DNA of 64,000 nt from an uncultured Lachnospiraceae bacterium (GTDB lineage Bacteria; Bacillota; Clostridia; Lachnospirales; Lachnospiraceae): the NCBI GenBank assembly GCA_900317555.1, contig ONHF01000013.1, positions 1-64,000 of the forward strand, written 5' to 3'. The notes under the pieces are model-generated. The model searched no databases. It was not told the origin of the DNA and worked only from the letters and a program-made list of their open reading frames with translations. Positions 7,173 to 16,755 of the stretch are shown one piece after another; within the stretch, counting starts at the first letter, position 1; every line of letters starts with the position of its first letter. A program made the translations under genes and the position numbers.

Positions 7173-9149
7173 ATGTTTGAATCACTGACTGAACGCCAGA
7201 AAACAGCATACGCGAAAAAGAAAATTACGAACGATGAACTGCTGCGCCGGTTTCTTCCTGCTGCCTATAAGGATTTCCGTACGCCGGTTTTATTAAGCCG
7301 GACGCATCTTCCGGCAGAAGGAGAAGAAATTGCGGTTATCGGATACGTGAAAAAGGTCAGTGCTAAGGAGATGAATAACCGAAAGCTCTGCACGGTCAGC
7401 GCGGAGGGTCTGGATCACGTCCCGTTTTCCGTGACCTATACCAATATGCGGGGGATCAGGAAATGGTTCCAGTCGCAGATCCGGCGGCCCGTGTGTTTTA
7501 TGGGAAAATTTACATGGTCGCAGGTTTACGGATATACGGCTTTCCAGAGCGCTGTCAGCAGTAACCTGCATGTTTATCCAAGGCTTGTCCCGATTTATCC
7601 GAAAGTGTACGGGATTTCGAAAAATAAATTCCGGGCGCAGATGAAGGAGTGCCTGTGGGAGTGTGAAAAAGATACGATCCCGGAGCGTCTGATCGGAACG
7701 TATCCCGGCATTAATGATGCGATCCGGATGGTCCATACGCCAGGGGAGATATGGGAATCAAAGACCGGAAACGCAAGACTGATCCTCGATGACATCGTAT
7801 ATGTAAAAGCGGTGCAGAGAATTTCCGCCGGACCGGACGGAGCGGGATATCCGTTTTTCAAGACGGAAAAGACAAGGGACATGATTGAACGCCTTCCTTA
7901 TGCGCTCACAGGTGACCAGAAGGAAACAATTCTTTCGATCATCCAGATGACACGGCAGGGGAAACGGGTCCATGCCCTGATCCAGGGTGATGTCGGATGC
8001 GGCAAGACGATCATCGCGTTTTCTCTTATGATGTGCGCCTTTGAGAACGGATACCAGTCGGTTCTCATGGCACCGACGCAGATCCTTGCGGGACAGCACT
8101 ATGAAGAATTAAAAAAGCTCGTTCCGGAAGAAGAGATCGCGTTTTTTACGGGAAGCATCAAAGACAAGGACCGGCAGCAGCTGGTATCAGACGTAAAAGA
8201 AGGAAAGCGCCATTTTATCCTGGGGACACAGGCACTTTTGTCATCCGGAATCGAATATAAAAAACAGGGCCTTTCCATTGCGGATGAGGAACACCGGTTC
8301 GGCGTTGTGCAAAGAAGCGGTATCGCGCAGGCGGGAGTACATCGGATCACAATGTCTGCAACGCCGATTCCGAGAACTCTCGCGAACGCGGTTTACGGGG
8401 ACGGTGTAACTGTTTTCCAGATCAGGGAAAAACCGGCCGGAAGGAAACCGGTCATTACCTATTACGATGATGGGAACCATGTAAAAGCGTTTTTAAAAGA
8501 GCTCTTGAAAACCGGGACGCAGGCGTACGTCGTCTGCCCTTTGAAAGAAGACGGCGACCCGGACGGAAAGATGGCGGATGTGAAAAGTACCGCAGCTGTT
8601 TACGAAAAATATAAAGAAGCGTTTGAACCGGAGTATCCGGTGGGGCTTTTAACAGGAAGTACGAAGAAGGATCAGAAAGAGGAGATTATGGATGCCTTCC
8701 ATAAAGGCAGGATTCGGATCCTTGTTTCAACAACGGTCATTGAGGTCGGAGTAAATGTCCCGAACGCAAACGTCATGGTTATGGTCAACGCGGAAAGATT
8801 CGGATTATCGACTATGCATCAGCTGCGGGGGCGTGTCGGACGGGGAAACAAACAGGCGTACTGTATTTTGGTTTCCGACAAACCGAATAACAGAATTCAG
8901 GTTATGTGCGAGACGGACGATGGCTTTGCGATTGCGGAAGCGGATCTGAAGGAGCGCAAAAGCGGCGACCTGACCGGAGTTAAGCAGTCCGGCAGGAACA
9001 AGATCGTGGATGAGATGATCGAAAACCCGAAGATCTGCATGCACGCGGCGTATATCGTATCGAAAATGACAAAACAGGAGCTTTTAAAACATACAGAGAA
9101 ATACCGGGCAGTGTACGAGCAGGATAAGGCAGGGGAAGACGGGTTATGA
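7173..9149 (+). CDS. RecG-like DNA helicase carried by the integrated element
   Basis: A 658-residue superfamily 2 helicase with RecG architecture. An OB-fold wedge-like N-terminal region (about residues 40-170, including YPRLVPIYPKVYGISK) is followed by helicase motif I GDVGCGKT (about 272), motif II DEEH in ADEEHRFGVVQR (about 369), TMSATPIPRTLA, and motif VI QLRGRVGRG (about 549). Chromosomal RecG normally has DEQH, so the Glu change is a difference. RecG remodels forked DNA and Holliday junctions. Here the gene overlaps an excisionase by four bases and precedes an integrase, so it probably serves replication or excision of the element rather than being the housekeeping copy. AGGAG lies 15 bases upstream, a rather wide spacing. 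Confidence 0.85.
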   Translation: MFESLTERQKTAYAKKKITNDELLRRFLPAAYKDFRTPVLLSRTHLPAEGEEIAVIGYVKKVSAKEMNNRKLCTVSAEGLDHVPFSVTYTNMRGIRKWFQSQIRRPVCFMGKFTWSQVYGYTAFQSAVSSNLHVYPRLVPIYPKVYGISKNKFRAQMKECLWECEKDTIPERLIGTYPGINDAIRMVHTPGEIWESKTGNARLILDDIVYVKAVQRISAGPDGAGYPFFKTEKTRDMIERLPYALTGDQKETILSIIQMTRQGKRVHALIQGDVGCGKTIIAFSLMMCAFENGYQSVLMAPTQILAGQHYEELKKLVPEEEIAFFTGSIKDKDRQQLVSDVKEGKRHFILGTQALLSSGIEYKKQGLSIADEEHRFGVVQRSGIAQAGVHRITMSATPIPRTLANAVYGDGVTVFQIREKPAGRKPVITYYDDGNHVKAFLKELLKTGTQAYVVCPLKEDGDPDGKMADVKSTAAVYEKYKEAFEPEYPVGLLTGSTKKDQKEEIMDAFHKGRIRILVSTTVIEVGVNVPNANVMVMVNAERFGLSTMHQLRGRVGRGNKQAYCILVSDKPNNRIQVMCETDDGFAIAEADLKERKSGDLTGVKQSGRNKIVDEMIENPKICMHAAYIVSKMTKQELLKHTEKYRAVYEQDKAGEDGL

Positions 9150-9343
9150 GTGAGAAGGTTTTAATTAAAGATAAGGTGACTTTAACGGTAACGGAAGCCG
9201 CAGCATATTCGAATATCGGCATCAATAAACTGGAAAGCCTTCTGCGGAATCCCCGCTGCCCGTTTGTTCTGTATGTCGGGAAGAAAAAACTCGTGAAGCG
9301 GAAAGAGTTTGAAAAATTTATATCGGATAATACAGAAATCTGA
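9146..9343 (+). CDS. xis: Excisionase-family DNA-binding protein
   Basis: A 65-residue protein (LTVTEAAAYSNIGINKLESL ... FVLYVGKKKLVKRKEFEKFI) with the winged-helix pattern of Tn916-type Xis and other MerR-like excisionase proteins. It directs the integrase toward excision by bending DNA at the element ends. It overlaps the RecG-like gene by ATGA and precedes the integrase, the usual xis-int order. I infer the excisionase role from size, fold signature and position. Confidence 0.85.
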   Translation: MSEKVLIKDKVTLTVTEAAAYSNIGINKLESLLRNPRCPFVLYVGKKKLVKRKEFEKFISDNTEI

Positions 9344-9371
9344 ACGACTGGAGGTGAATTATTAATAATAT

Positions 9372-9401
9372 TTTACGGCCAGCTCCGTAGTAGCGTATAA
9401 T
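9372..9401 (+). promoter_or_regulatory. Promoter for the integrase gene
   Basis: TTTACG (9372-9377) and a perfect TATAAT (9396-9401) are separated by 18 bases, about 60 bp before the int start. Between promoter and gene, GCTCCG (9382-9387) and CGGAGC (9417-9422) could pair. Because the 5' arm lies between the -35 and -10, such pairing would act on DNA rather than on the transcript. Confidence 0.6.
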
Positions 9402-9460
9402 AATTACAGCTAATCCGGAGCTTCTTTATGTATTACGGACAATACGGAAAGGAGCTTTGT

Positions 9461-10591
9461 ATGGGAAAAGATTTAAAAGGAAAGGAGCTGGGAGATGGAA
9501 TCTATCAGCAAAAAAACGGAACCTATTGTGCTAGGTTTGTAGATCGATACGGGCACAGAAAGGCGAAACGTTCCAAAAAGCTGCAGGAAGTCAGAAAGTG
9601 GCTTGCAGAAGCAATAAACATGGATCAGAACAGCAGTCTCAGCTGCGGGTCCAATATGACAGTTGATGCATGGTATAATTACTGGATCAGTATGAAACAG
9701 CAGACAATCAGGCCGCACACATTGCAAAATTATGTAAACCGTTACAGGCTAAACATTCGTAACGAGATTGGCAGTAAGCGTCTGAAAGACGTAAAGCCCC
9801 TGCATTGTCAACGAATCTTTTTAAAGATGGCAGAAGAGGGGTATACCAGTACAACTATTTATATGACGCGGGCGACCTTGTTTAATATGCTTGAGTTTGC
9901 GCGGGACAACGATATTTTACTGTCAAATCCATGTAAGAAATCTCTGAAGACGAACATCGGGAAGCAGCCGGTTACCCGTGAAGCGCTGACGATTGAAGAA
10001 CAGAAAAAATTTCTCGATGTTCTTCCGGGTTTCAGATATGAGAATCAATACCGTTTTCTGCTGCAGACAGGTCTTCGTACGGGAGAGCTGACAGGGCTGA
10101 AATGGGACGACGTTAATCTAAAAAACCGCACCATAAAAATCAGCAGAACGATGGAATACGCGTATAAAGAACGAGCCTGGAAAACAGGCCCGCCGAAAAG
10201 CAGTTCCGGGTACCGAACAATTCCGTTAACCGCCGAGGCTGTCCGGATTCTGAAAGACCAGAAGGAGAAAAACGACGCTATCAAGGTCATACCCGTGGAA
10301 TGGTCTTCGTATGTATTCTTGAATAAGGAAGGTATGCCAATTAAGAACAGCACATATGATGTAGGGCTTGCCAAATGCTGCAAGATGGCCGGAATCCGCC
10401 GGATTTCTATGCATCATCTCCGGCACGTCTTCGCGACGAGAGCTTTGGAGGGGAATATGAAACCCGCCGTCCTCCAACGCATTTTGGGTCATTCCAATAT
10501 CGGGATTACTATGAACCGGTACGTTCATATTACGGATAAAGAGAAACAAAAAGAAATGGCGCTCGTTGCGGATATTTTAAAAGTCGTATAA
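9461..10591 (+). CDS. int: Tyrosine integrase (Tn916 Int type)
   Basis: A 376-residue site-specific recombinase. An N-terminal arm-binding domain (GIYQQKNGTYCARFVDRYGH) is followed by a SAM-like core-binding domain (about 60-150) and the catalytic domain. Visible catalytic residues are Arg in LQTGLRTGEL (about 206), His and Arg in MHHLRHVFATR (about 318-321), His in LGHSNIGITM (about 343) and the nucleophile Tyr in MNRYVHI (about 353). An in-frame ATG exists at 9428, but AAAGGAG precedes ATG 9461 at normal spacing. It is the last gene of the element. The chromosomal glgX gene begins 106 bp later, so the right attachment site must lie in that gap or in the 5' end of glgX. Confidence 0.93.
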   Translation: MGKDLKGKELGDGIYQQKNGTYCARFVDRYGHRKAKRSKKLQEVRKWLAEAINMDQNSSLSCGSNMTVDAWYNYWISMKQQTIRPHTLQNYVNRYRLNIRNEIGSKRLKDVKPLHCQRIFLKMAEEGYTSTTIYMTRATLFNMLEFARDNDILLSNPCKKSLKTNIGKQPVTREALTIEEQKKFLDVLPGFRYENQYRFLLQTGLRTGELTGLKWDDVNLKNRTIKISRTMEYAYKERAWKTGPPKSSSGYRTIPLTAEAVRILKDQKEKNDAIKVIPVEWSSYVFLNKEGMPIKNSTYDVGLAKCCKMAGIRRISMHHLRHVFATRALEGNMKPAVLQRILGHSNIGITMNRYVHITDKEKQKEMALVADILKVV

Positions 10592-10613
10592 AAATTGTTA
10601 TAAACGACCGGAT

Positions 10614-10636
10614 CGTGGCACTCGCCGTGGCACTCG
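10614..10636 (+). repeat. Tandem 11-mer repeat at the integrase-side end
   Basis: CGTGGCACTCG occurs at 10614-10624 and again at 10626-10636, a period of 12 bases. It lies 23 bp after the integrase stop. Short direct repeats beside int are typical arm-type binding sites of Tn916-like integrases, so this probably marks the element terminus. No second copy of the junction was found elsewhere in the window. Confidence 0.55.
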
Positions 10637-10697
10637 GTTAAAAACATGAAACAAAAGAACCTTTAAAATCAAGGAAAAACGAAAGACAAAGACATCA

Positions 10698-12902
10698 ATG
10701 AAGTTAAACAACGTGGTAGACAAGCTGATCCGGGAAGGCATACCGGACGGGAACAAGGCAATCGAAGACTCCATGCGGCGGAGCCTTCCGTATGAAGAGC
10801 AGGCATCCGATCTGGAAATTTCGCCGGCACTGCCGCCGACGGATGAAATCGGCGGATTTAAGGTAAGGCCCGGCAATTATCTGCAGAACGGCGCCATGGA
10901 GGTTCCTGGCGGCGTAAACTTTACAATTTATTCCAGTCACGCGACATCCTGCGAGCTGGTTCTGTATCACAGAAAAGCCACAAAGCCTTTCGGCGTGATC
11001 CCGATTCCGTCGTCCTACAGAATCGGGCAGGTGTGGTCGATCATTGTCTTCGGACTCAACGTCGAGGAATTTGAGTACGCGTACCGCGTTGACGGACCGA
11101 ATGATCCCGGACGGGGACTTCTTTTCGATAAAACGAAAGAGCTTCTGGATCCGTACGCCAAGGCGGTGGTAGGACAGCGCAAATGGGGCGCACAGCAGGA
11201 ACGGGGCGGTACGTACAACGGCTCGTACAGAGCGAGGGTGGTCAAGAACAATTTCCGCTGGGATACCTCGCATTTTCCGAATACGCCGATGGAAGATACC
11301 ATCATTTATGAAATGCATGTGCGCGGATTCACAAAGGATCCGTCTTCCGGAGTCACTTATCCCGGAACTTTTGCCGGCATCATTGAGAAGATTCCGTATC
11401 TTCGCAGGCTCGGCGTTACAGCAGTTGAACTGATGCCGATTTTCGAGTTCGATGAAGTCAACAACGGTCATGAGTATCACGGGAAACGCCTCTATGAGTA
11501 CTGGGGGTATAATACGGTCGCGTTTTTCGCACCGAATACCAGCTACGCGGCGTCGGCGGAATATAACCGTGAGGGCCGGGAACTCAAGGAAATGATTCAG
11601 CTCCTGAAAGAGAACGGAATCGAGGTAATTCTGGATGTCGTATTCAACCATACGGCGGAAGGAAACGAGCGCGGACCGTTTATTTCGTTCCGTGGTCTGG
11701 ACAATAATATCTGGTATATGCTGACGCCGGACGGCAAGTACTATAATTTCTCCGGCTGCGGCAATACGCTGAATTGCAATCATCCGGTCGTACAGCAGTA
11801 TATTATCGACTGTCTGCGCTACTGGGTGACCAGCTATCATGTGGACGGCTTCCGTTTTGACCTGGCCAGCATTCTGGGGAGAGACAGCAACGGAAAACCA
11901 ATGGAAAATCCGCCACTTCTGCAGAGAATGGCCTACGATCCGATCCTCGGCAACATCAAGCTGATTGCGGAAGCCTGGGACGCGGGCGGCATGTATCAGG
12001 TCGGAAGCTTTCCTGCCTACAACCGCTGGGCGGAATGGAACGGCAAGTACCGCGACTGCATGCGGGATTTCCTCAAGGGCAACTTTTGGACAGCACCGGA
12101 GGCGGCGCAGAGGATGATCGGTTCCACGGACCTGTATTACGGCGTATATAAAGGATATACTTCCTCTGTCAATTTTCTGACCTGCCATGATGGATTCACG
12201 CTGTATGATCTTTACTCGTACAACAGCAAACATAATGAGGCGAACGGCTGGGGAAATACCGACGGGGCAAATGATAACCGCAGCTGGAACTGCGGCTTCG
12301 AGGGAGACACGGATGATCCGCAGGTGCTGTCTCTGCGTTTCAGGATGATGCGCAACGCGATCACCGCCTTAATGTGCAGCAGAGGCACGCCGATGATTCT
12401 GTCAGGAGATGAGTTCGCGAACACGCAGTTCGGCAACAACAACGGATACTGCCAGGACAACGAGATCTCATGGCTGGACTGGAAGCTATTAGAGAAAAAC
12501 CATGATTTCTTTGATTTTTACTGCTCAGTTATCGGTTTCCGGAAGAAACATCCCTGCATCAGCAGAAACATGGAGCCGGCAGAATCCGGCGTTCCTTCAC
12601 TCGTCATTTCGGGTGCCGATCCGGATGACCATTTCATCAGCAAGGATACATCCGCGCTTGGCGTACTGTTTTCCGGCTATGATGAGGCAAGAGAGAAGGA
12701 CGATGTCGTCTACATCATTCTGAACACGTTGTGGAAAGGACAGAAGGTCCGGCTGCCTTCTCTTCCGGAAGGCCACGCCTGGGGCATGTGCATCAACACG
12801 GCGGACCCGGACGGGAAATACTATTATGACGAGCCTGTCTATATGCAGGTGACATCCTTTATAATGACGGAGCGAAGCATTTGTGTATTTACGATGATCT
12901 GA
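10698..12902 (+). CDS. glgX: Glycogen debranching enzyme GlgX/TreX type
   Basis: A 734-residue GH13 enzyme that cleaves alpha-1,6 branches of glycogen. A CBM48-like N-terminal domain (about 50-160) is followed by the TIM barrel with DVVFNHT, the nucleophile Asp in DGFRFDLAS (about 386), the acid/base Glu in IAEAWDAGG (about 424) and TCHDGFTL. The family usually begins near GGFKVRPGNYLQNG, so about 50 residues are extra at the N terminus. No good ribosome site precedes ATG 10698. The gene begins 106 bp past the integrase, so insertion of the element may have replaced its native promoter and start. Two-component genes follow closely. Confidence 0.92.
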   Translation: MKLNNVVDKLIREGIPDGNKAIEDSMRRSLPYEEQASDLEISPALPPTDEIGGFKVRPGNYLQNGAMEVPGGVNFTIYSSHATSCELVLYHRKATKPFGVIPIPSSYRIGQVWSIIVFGLNVEEFEYAYRVDGPNDPGRGLLFDKTKELLDPYAKAVVGQRKWGAQQERGGTYNGSYRARVVKNNFRWDTSHFPNTPMEDTIIYEMHVRGFTKDPSSGVTYPGTFAGIIEKIPYLRRLGVTAVELMPIFEFDEVNNGHEYHGKRLYEYWGYNTVAFFAPNTSYAASAEYNREGRELKEMIQLLKENGIEVILDVVFNHTAEGNERGPFISFRGLDNNIWYMLTPDGKYYNFSGCGNTLNCNHPVVQQYIIDCLRYWVTSYHVDGFRFDLASILGRDSNGKPMENPPLLQRMAYDPILGNIKLIAEAWDAGGMYQVGSFPAYNRWAEWNGKYRDCMRDFLKGNFWTAPEAAQRMIGSTDLYYGVYKGYTSSVNFLTCHDGFTLYDLYSYNSKHNEANGWGNTDGANDNRSWNCGFEGDTDDPQVLSLRFRMMRNAITALMCSRGTPMILSGDEFANTQFGNNNGYCQDNEISWLDWKLLEKNHDFFDFYCSVIGFRKKHPCISRNMEPAESGVPSLVISGADPDDHFISKDTSALGVLFSGYDEAREKDDVVYIILNTLWKGQKVRLPSLPEGHAWGMCINTADPDGKYYYDEPVYMQVTSFIMTERSICVFTMI

Positions 12903-12926
12903 CACGGCTTATGCCGGGAGGTGAAA

Positions 12927-13598
12927 ATGGCTGCGACAATACTCGTTGTAGATGATGAGAAAATGCTGAGGAAACTGGTCGGAGACTATCTTCGAAGATC
13001 CGGCTTTGAAGTGATCGAAGCCGGTGACGGTATGGAAGCGCTTCATAAATTCGAAGAGCACCCCGAAACAGCGCTTATCATCCTTGACGTGATGATGCCC
13101 GGCATGGACGGAATGCAGGTGACGAAAGAGATCCGAAGAAACTCCAAAGTGCCGATTATTATGCTGACCGCGCGAAGCGAGGAGCAGGACGAGCTGACGG
13201 GCTTCGATCTCGGCATCGATGAATATGTAACAAAGCCGTTCAGCCCGAAGACGCTGGTCGCGAGGGTGGAGGCGATCCTCCGAAGGTCCGGTGCACCTGT
13301 AAATGACGAACGGCTGAGTGCCGGCGGCATTGTCATCGACAAGGCTGCACATCAGGTGACGATTGACGGGAAAGAAATCGAGCTCTCTTTCAAGGAATTC
13401 GAGCTGCTGACTTATTTTCTGGAAAACAACGGGCGCGCGCTTTCCCGCGAAATTATTCTGAACCACGTATGGAACTACGACTATTACGGTGATCCCCGTA
13501 CGATCGATACGCACGTCAAGAAGCTTCGCAGTAAAATGGGCGAAAAGGGCGAACTGATTCAGACCGTACGCAATATCGGTTACAAGTTTGAGGCTTGA
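12927..13598 (+). CDS. OmpR/PhoB-family response regulator
   Basis: A 223-residue DNA-binding response regulator. The receiver domain has acidic residues in VVDDEKM, the phospho-acceptor Asp in IILDVMMPGMDG (about 53) and the conserved Lys in VTKPFSP (about 102). The C-terminal winged-helix domain ends in RTIDTHVKKLRSKMG and RNIGYKFEA. ATG 12927 is chosen because GGGAGGTG lies just upstream; GTG 12921 overlaps that site. It lies 24 bp after glgX and 10 bp before the sensor kinase gene, so it pairs with that kinase. The signal and targets are unknown. Confidence 0.93.
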   Translation: MAATILVVDDEKMLRKLVGDYLRRSGFEVIEAGDGMEALHKFEEHPETALIILDVMMPGMDGMQVTKEIRRNSKVPIIMLTARSEEQDELTGFDLGIDEYVTKPFSPKTLVARVEAILRRSGAPVNDERLSAGGIVIDKAAHQVTIDGKEIELSFKEFELLTYFLENNGRALSREIILNHVWNYDYYGDPRTIDTHVKKLRSKMGEKGELIQTVRNIGYKFEA

Positions 13599-13608
13599 GG
13601 AACTAGGC

Positions 13609-15309
13609 ATGGAAACAAACAGAAAGCCTTTTTCCGGAAAGCGCCGCTATTCGATCCGGACAGAACTGACCTTCGTGTTCTTTCTTCTGATCGCCGGCGC
13701 GATCATGATCATTTTCCTCGCGAATACGTTCTTTCTGGAGCGGTATTATCTCAAGGACAAACAGAAAGCGCTGGATAAGGCTTACGTCAAGCTGAATCAG
13801 GCGGCCGCGGACAATTCCATAAGAACGTCGAAGTTTGGCGTTGAGCTGGTGCAGATTGCCAGCAAGGACAACATCGGCGTCATTGTGATGGATGACGACT
13901 CGAAAACGATCAAATACTATGCTTCCGACGCGGAAACCATGGTCAAACGGATGTGGGACAATATGTTCGAGAAAACCGACAGCCTCCCTTCCGGTTACAG
14001 CGAAGGCGAAGCCGATCAGTCGGAACATAATGGAAATTCTTCGGATGACCCGGGCGACTATTACATCGTAAAGCGTCTTCAGGATTCATACAATCAAAGA
14101 GTGCAGATTGTTCTGGACCGCAAGACAAGTACCCAGTATATGGAAATGTGGGGAATGCTCGGAGACGGCAGCTTTTACCTTCTCCGGACGGCGGTCGAAA
14201 GTATCCGGAAGAACTCGGGGACCGCGAACCACTTCATTATTCTTGTCGGAATCTGCGTGATTCTTCTCGGCGCTCTTGTTGCCGCACTCCTGGGGACCAG
14301 AATTACAAGGCCGATCCTGCAGCTGACACGGATCTCGCAGCGAATGAAGCTACTGGATTTCAGCGCGAGGTACGAAGGGGACGACAGAACAGAAATCGCA
14401 GAGCTCGGCGAGAATTTCAATGAGCTTTCCAGCACGCTTGAGAAGACAATTTCCGAGCTTAAAACCGCCAATAACGAACTGCGCAGCGATATCGAAAAGA
14501 AAGAGAAAATCGAGCAGATGCAGCGCGAGTTCATTGCCAATGTCACCCATGAGCTCAAGACGCCGATCGCCCTGATTCAGGGATACGCGGAAGGACTGCA
14601 GGACGGGATTGCGCAGGATGCGGACAGCCGCGATTTTTACACAGGCGTCATTCTGGATGAAGCCGGAAAGATGAACAAAATGGTGCAGAAACTCCTTACG
14701 CTGACGCATCTGGAATTCGGCAGTGAAAAGGCAGAAATGACCCGTTTTGACGCGGCGCAGCTGATTCTGAGCGAGCTTTCAAGCGCAGTACTTCTCGCGA
14801 ATGAGAATGATATTCATGTCCGGATTACACAGGCGCAGACGGGATCCCAGGATGTCCATACCGATGAAACCGGCAGAATTTATCTTGATCAGGAGCTCTC
14901 ACCGGTTTATGTGTGGTCGGATGAATTCATGACCGAAGAGGTTTTTCAGAATTACTTCAGCAACGCCGTCCACCACGCAAAGTCTGTGGAGAAGCAGGGG
15001 AGCGGGCAGAAGGACAAAGTCATTGACATACGCTTTGAACAGAAGGAAAATTGTGTTCGTATCAGCGTATTCAATACAGGAGATCCGATTCCGGAGGACT
15101 CTGTCGGGAGAATCTGGGAGAAGTTTTATAAGGTTGACAAGGCAAGAACAAGGGCATACGGCGGCTCCGGCGTAGGCCTTTCGATTGTGAAGGCGATCAT
15201 GGAACTGCTGCATCAGGACTACGGCGTCATCAACTATGACAATGGTGTGGAATTCTGGTTTGAGCTTGAAACAGCGGCAAAATCGCGGCAGACGGCAGAG
15301 GAAACATAA
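13609..15309 (+). CDS. Membrane sensor histidine kinase
   Basis: A 566-residue kinase with a first membrane helix at about residues 22-45 and an extracytoplasmic sensor region of about 155 residues. A second helix (FIILVGICVILLGALVAALL) follows, then a HAMP domain with RITRPILQLTRI. The HisKA helix has the phosphorylated His in VTHELKTPIALIQGYAEGL (about 314). The ATPase domain ends with GSGVGLSIVKAIMEL. ATG 13609 follows GAGGAACTA; an earlier TTG at 13588 is less likely. The sensor domain matches no family I know. It is the partner of the adjacent response regulator, and hisH begins immediately at its stop codon. Confidence 0.92.
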   Translation: METNRKPFSGKRRYSIRTELTFVFFLLIAGAIMIIFLANTFFLERYYLKDKQKALDKAYVKLNQAAADNSIRTSKFGVELVQIASKDNIGVIVMDDDSKTIKYYASDAETMVKRMWDNMFEKTDSLPSGYSEGEADQSEHNGNSSDDPGDYYIVKRLQDSYNQRVQIVLDRKTSTQYMEMWGMLGDGSFYLLRTAVESIRKNSGTANHFIILVGICVILLGALVAALLGTRITRPILQLTRISQRMKLLDFSARYEGDDRTEIAELGENFNELSSTLEKTISELKTANNELRSDIEKKEKIEQMQREFIANVTHELKTPIALIQGYAEGLQDGIAQDADSRDFYTGVILDEAGKMNKMVQKLLTLTHLEFGSEKAEMTRFDAAQLILSELSSAVLLANENDIHVRITQAQTGSQDVHTDETGRIYLDQELSPVYVWSDEFMTEEVFQNYFSNAVHHAKSVEKQGSGQKDKVIDIRFEQKENCVRISVFNTGDPIPEDSVGRIWEKFYKVDKARTRAYGGSGVGLSIVKAIMELLHQDYGVINYDNGVEFWFELETAAKSRQTAEET

Positions 15310-15945
15310 ATGACGGCGATTATCGATTACGGCGCGGGCAATATCAGAAGTGTGCAGAACGCGCTGCAGTACCTTGGAGAGGAAGCAGTACTGACCAGTG
15401 ATCCTTCGGTGATTCTGTCTGCAGATCATGTCATTCTGCCGGGTGTCGGATCATTCGGGGATGCGATGGAACGGCTTCGCAGCGCGGACCTCACGGGGGT
15501 AATCCGTAAGCTGTGCGCCGGCGGCACGCCGTTTCTTGGCATCTGCCTTGGCTTGCAGCTGTTATTTGAACAGAGCGAGGAATCTCCGGGCGTATCCGGT
15601 CTTGGCATTCTGCCGGGCAGAATCGTGAGGATCCCGGAAGAGACTGACAGCGGAACAAGATATAAGGTTCCCGAAATCGGATGGAATAGTCTGACCTATC
15701 CCAATCATGGGCGGCTTTTTTCCGGCGTTCCGGAAGGCGCCTATGTCTATTTTGTCCATTCCTATTATCTGCAGTGCGCGGATTCTTCTCTTGTCACGGC
15801 CAGGACGAAGTACAGCACCATGATTGACGCTTCCGTCGAAAAGGGAAATGTGTTTGCCTGCCAGTTTCATCCGGAAAAAAGCGAGCGCATCGGCATGCAG
15901 ATTCTGCGGAACTTTCTTTCCGTCAGGAAGGAGGGGGTATGCTGA
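15310..15945 (+). CDS. hisH: Imidazole glycerol phosphate synthase, glutaminase subunit
   Basis: A 211-residue class I glutamine amidotransferase that supplies ammonia to HisF in histidine synthesis. The nucleophile Cys is in [12 protein letters not shown] (about 78), and the His and Glu of the triad are in CQFHPEKSE (about 185-187). The oxyanion region [10 protein letters not shown] is present. It starts directly after the kinase stop and its stop overlaps the hisF start, so the HisHF complex is made from one message. No other his genes are nearby, so the pathway is split over the genome. Confidence 0.95.
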   Translation: MTAIIDYGAGNIRSVQNALQYLGEEAVLTSDPSVILSADHVILPGVGSFGDAMERLRSADLTGVIRKLCAGGTPFLGICLGLQLLFEQSEESPGVSGLGILPGRIVRIPEETDSGTRYKVPEIGWNSLTYPNHGRLFSGVPEGAYVYFVHSYYLQCADSSLVTARTKYSTMIDASVEKGNVFACQFHPEKSERIGMQILRNFLSVRKEGVC

Positions 15946-16724
15946 CCAGAAGAATTATTCCATGTCTGGATGTGAAAAACGGCCGGGTCGTCAAAGGCGT
16001 CAATTTCGTTTCGCTGCGCGATGCGGGAGATCCCGTGGAAGCCGGCGAGGCGTATTCCAAAGCGGGCGCCGATGAACTGGTCTTTCTGGATATCACGGCA
16101 ACCAGCGATGCGAGGGCAACGGTGACGGACATGGTCCGCAGAGTCGCGCAGAGAGTCTTTATTCCGTTCACGGTCGGCGGCGGTATCCGGAGCGTGGACG
16201 ATATGAAGGCCATCCTGCGGGAGGGAGCGGATAAGATCTCCGTGAACTCGGCAGCGGTTGAACGGCCGGAGCTGATCGCGGAGGGCGCCGAAAGATTCGG
16301 CTCCCAGTGCATCGTGACGGCAATTGACGCGAGGAGAAGAGTGCCGGAGGAAGGCCGCGCGTGGGAGCCGTCTGACGGCTGGACAGTCTACACTGCAGGC
16401 GGCCGACATGATACCGGCCTGGATGCGGTTGCCTGGGCAAAGAAAGCGGTATCTCTTGGAAGCGGCGAGCTTCTTGTGACCAGCATGGACTGCGACGGAA
16501 CCAAGTCGGGATACGATATCGCTCTTACAAGAGCAATATCGGACGCTGTGCCGGTTCCCGTCATCGCTTCGGGCGGCGCCGGAACGAAAGAGCATTTTCT
16601 GGAAGCTTTGACAGAAGGCGGCGCCGACGCGGCTCTTGCCGCATCCTTATTTCATTTCAAAGAGCTTGAAATCAGCACACTGAAAGAATATCTTGACGGG
16701 CAGGGTATTCCGGTGCGGCTGTAA
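15939..16724 (+). CDS. hisF: Imidazole glycerol phosphate synthase, cyclase subunit
   Basis: A 261-residue TIM-barrel cyclase that converts PRFAR and ammonia into imidazole glycerol phosphate and AICAR. The catalytic Asp residues are visible near the N terminus ([18 protein letters not shown]) and in TAIDARR (about 130). The phosphate-binding loops VGGGIRS and SGGAG are also present. AAGGAGGGGG precedes ATG 15939, which overlaps the end of hisH by seven bases. Length is usual for the family. Confidence 0.96.
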   Translation: MLTRRIIPCLDVKNGRVVKGVNFVSLRDAGDPVEAGEAYSKAGADELVFLDITATSDARATVTDMVRRVAQRVFIPFTVGGGIRSVDDMKAILREGADKISVNSAAVERPELIAEGAERFGSQCIVTAIDARRRVPEEGRAWEPSDGWTVYTAGGRHDTGLDAVAWAKKAVSLGSGELLVTSMDCDGTKSGYDIALTRAISDAVPVPVIASGGAGTKEHFLEALTEGGADAALAASLFHFKELEISTLKEYLDGQGIPVRL

Positions 16725-16755
16725 TCAGAAACCCGCAGACAGAATCGAGGTAATT

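Larger units (their letters stand above)
2797..10640. mobile_element. Integrated element with HTH regulators, RecG-like helicase, xis and int
   Basis: The block carries an xis-int module at its right edge, element-type regulators on its left, and unrecognised small genes between. The right edge is set by the integrase and the adjacent tandem repeat. The left edge is only a guess, placed after the IscB-like remnant; the true left end may lie farther left, outside the window. No relaxase, coupling protein, type IV secretion or phage structural gene is present. It is therefore a mobilisable, satellite or reduced element rather than a complete conjugative one, unless genes left of the window belong to it. 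Confidence 0.55.

Noticed and set aside
10704-12233. 509-codon open frame on the minus strand opposite glgX
   Set aside because: It is antisense to a clear GH13 enzyme with all catalytic residues. Its translation has no domain, and long antisense frames are expected from the GC-rich third positions here.
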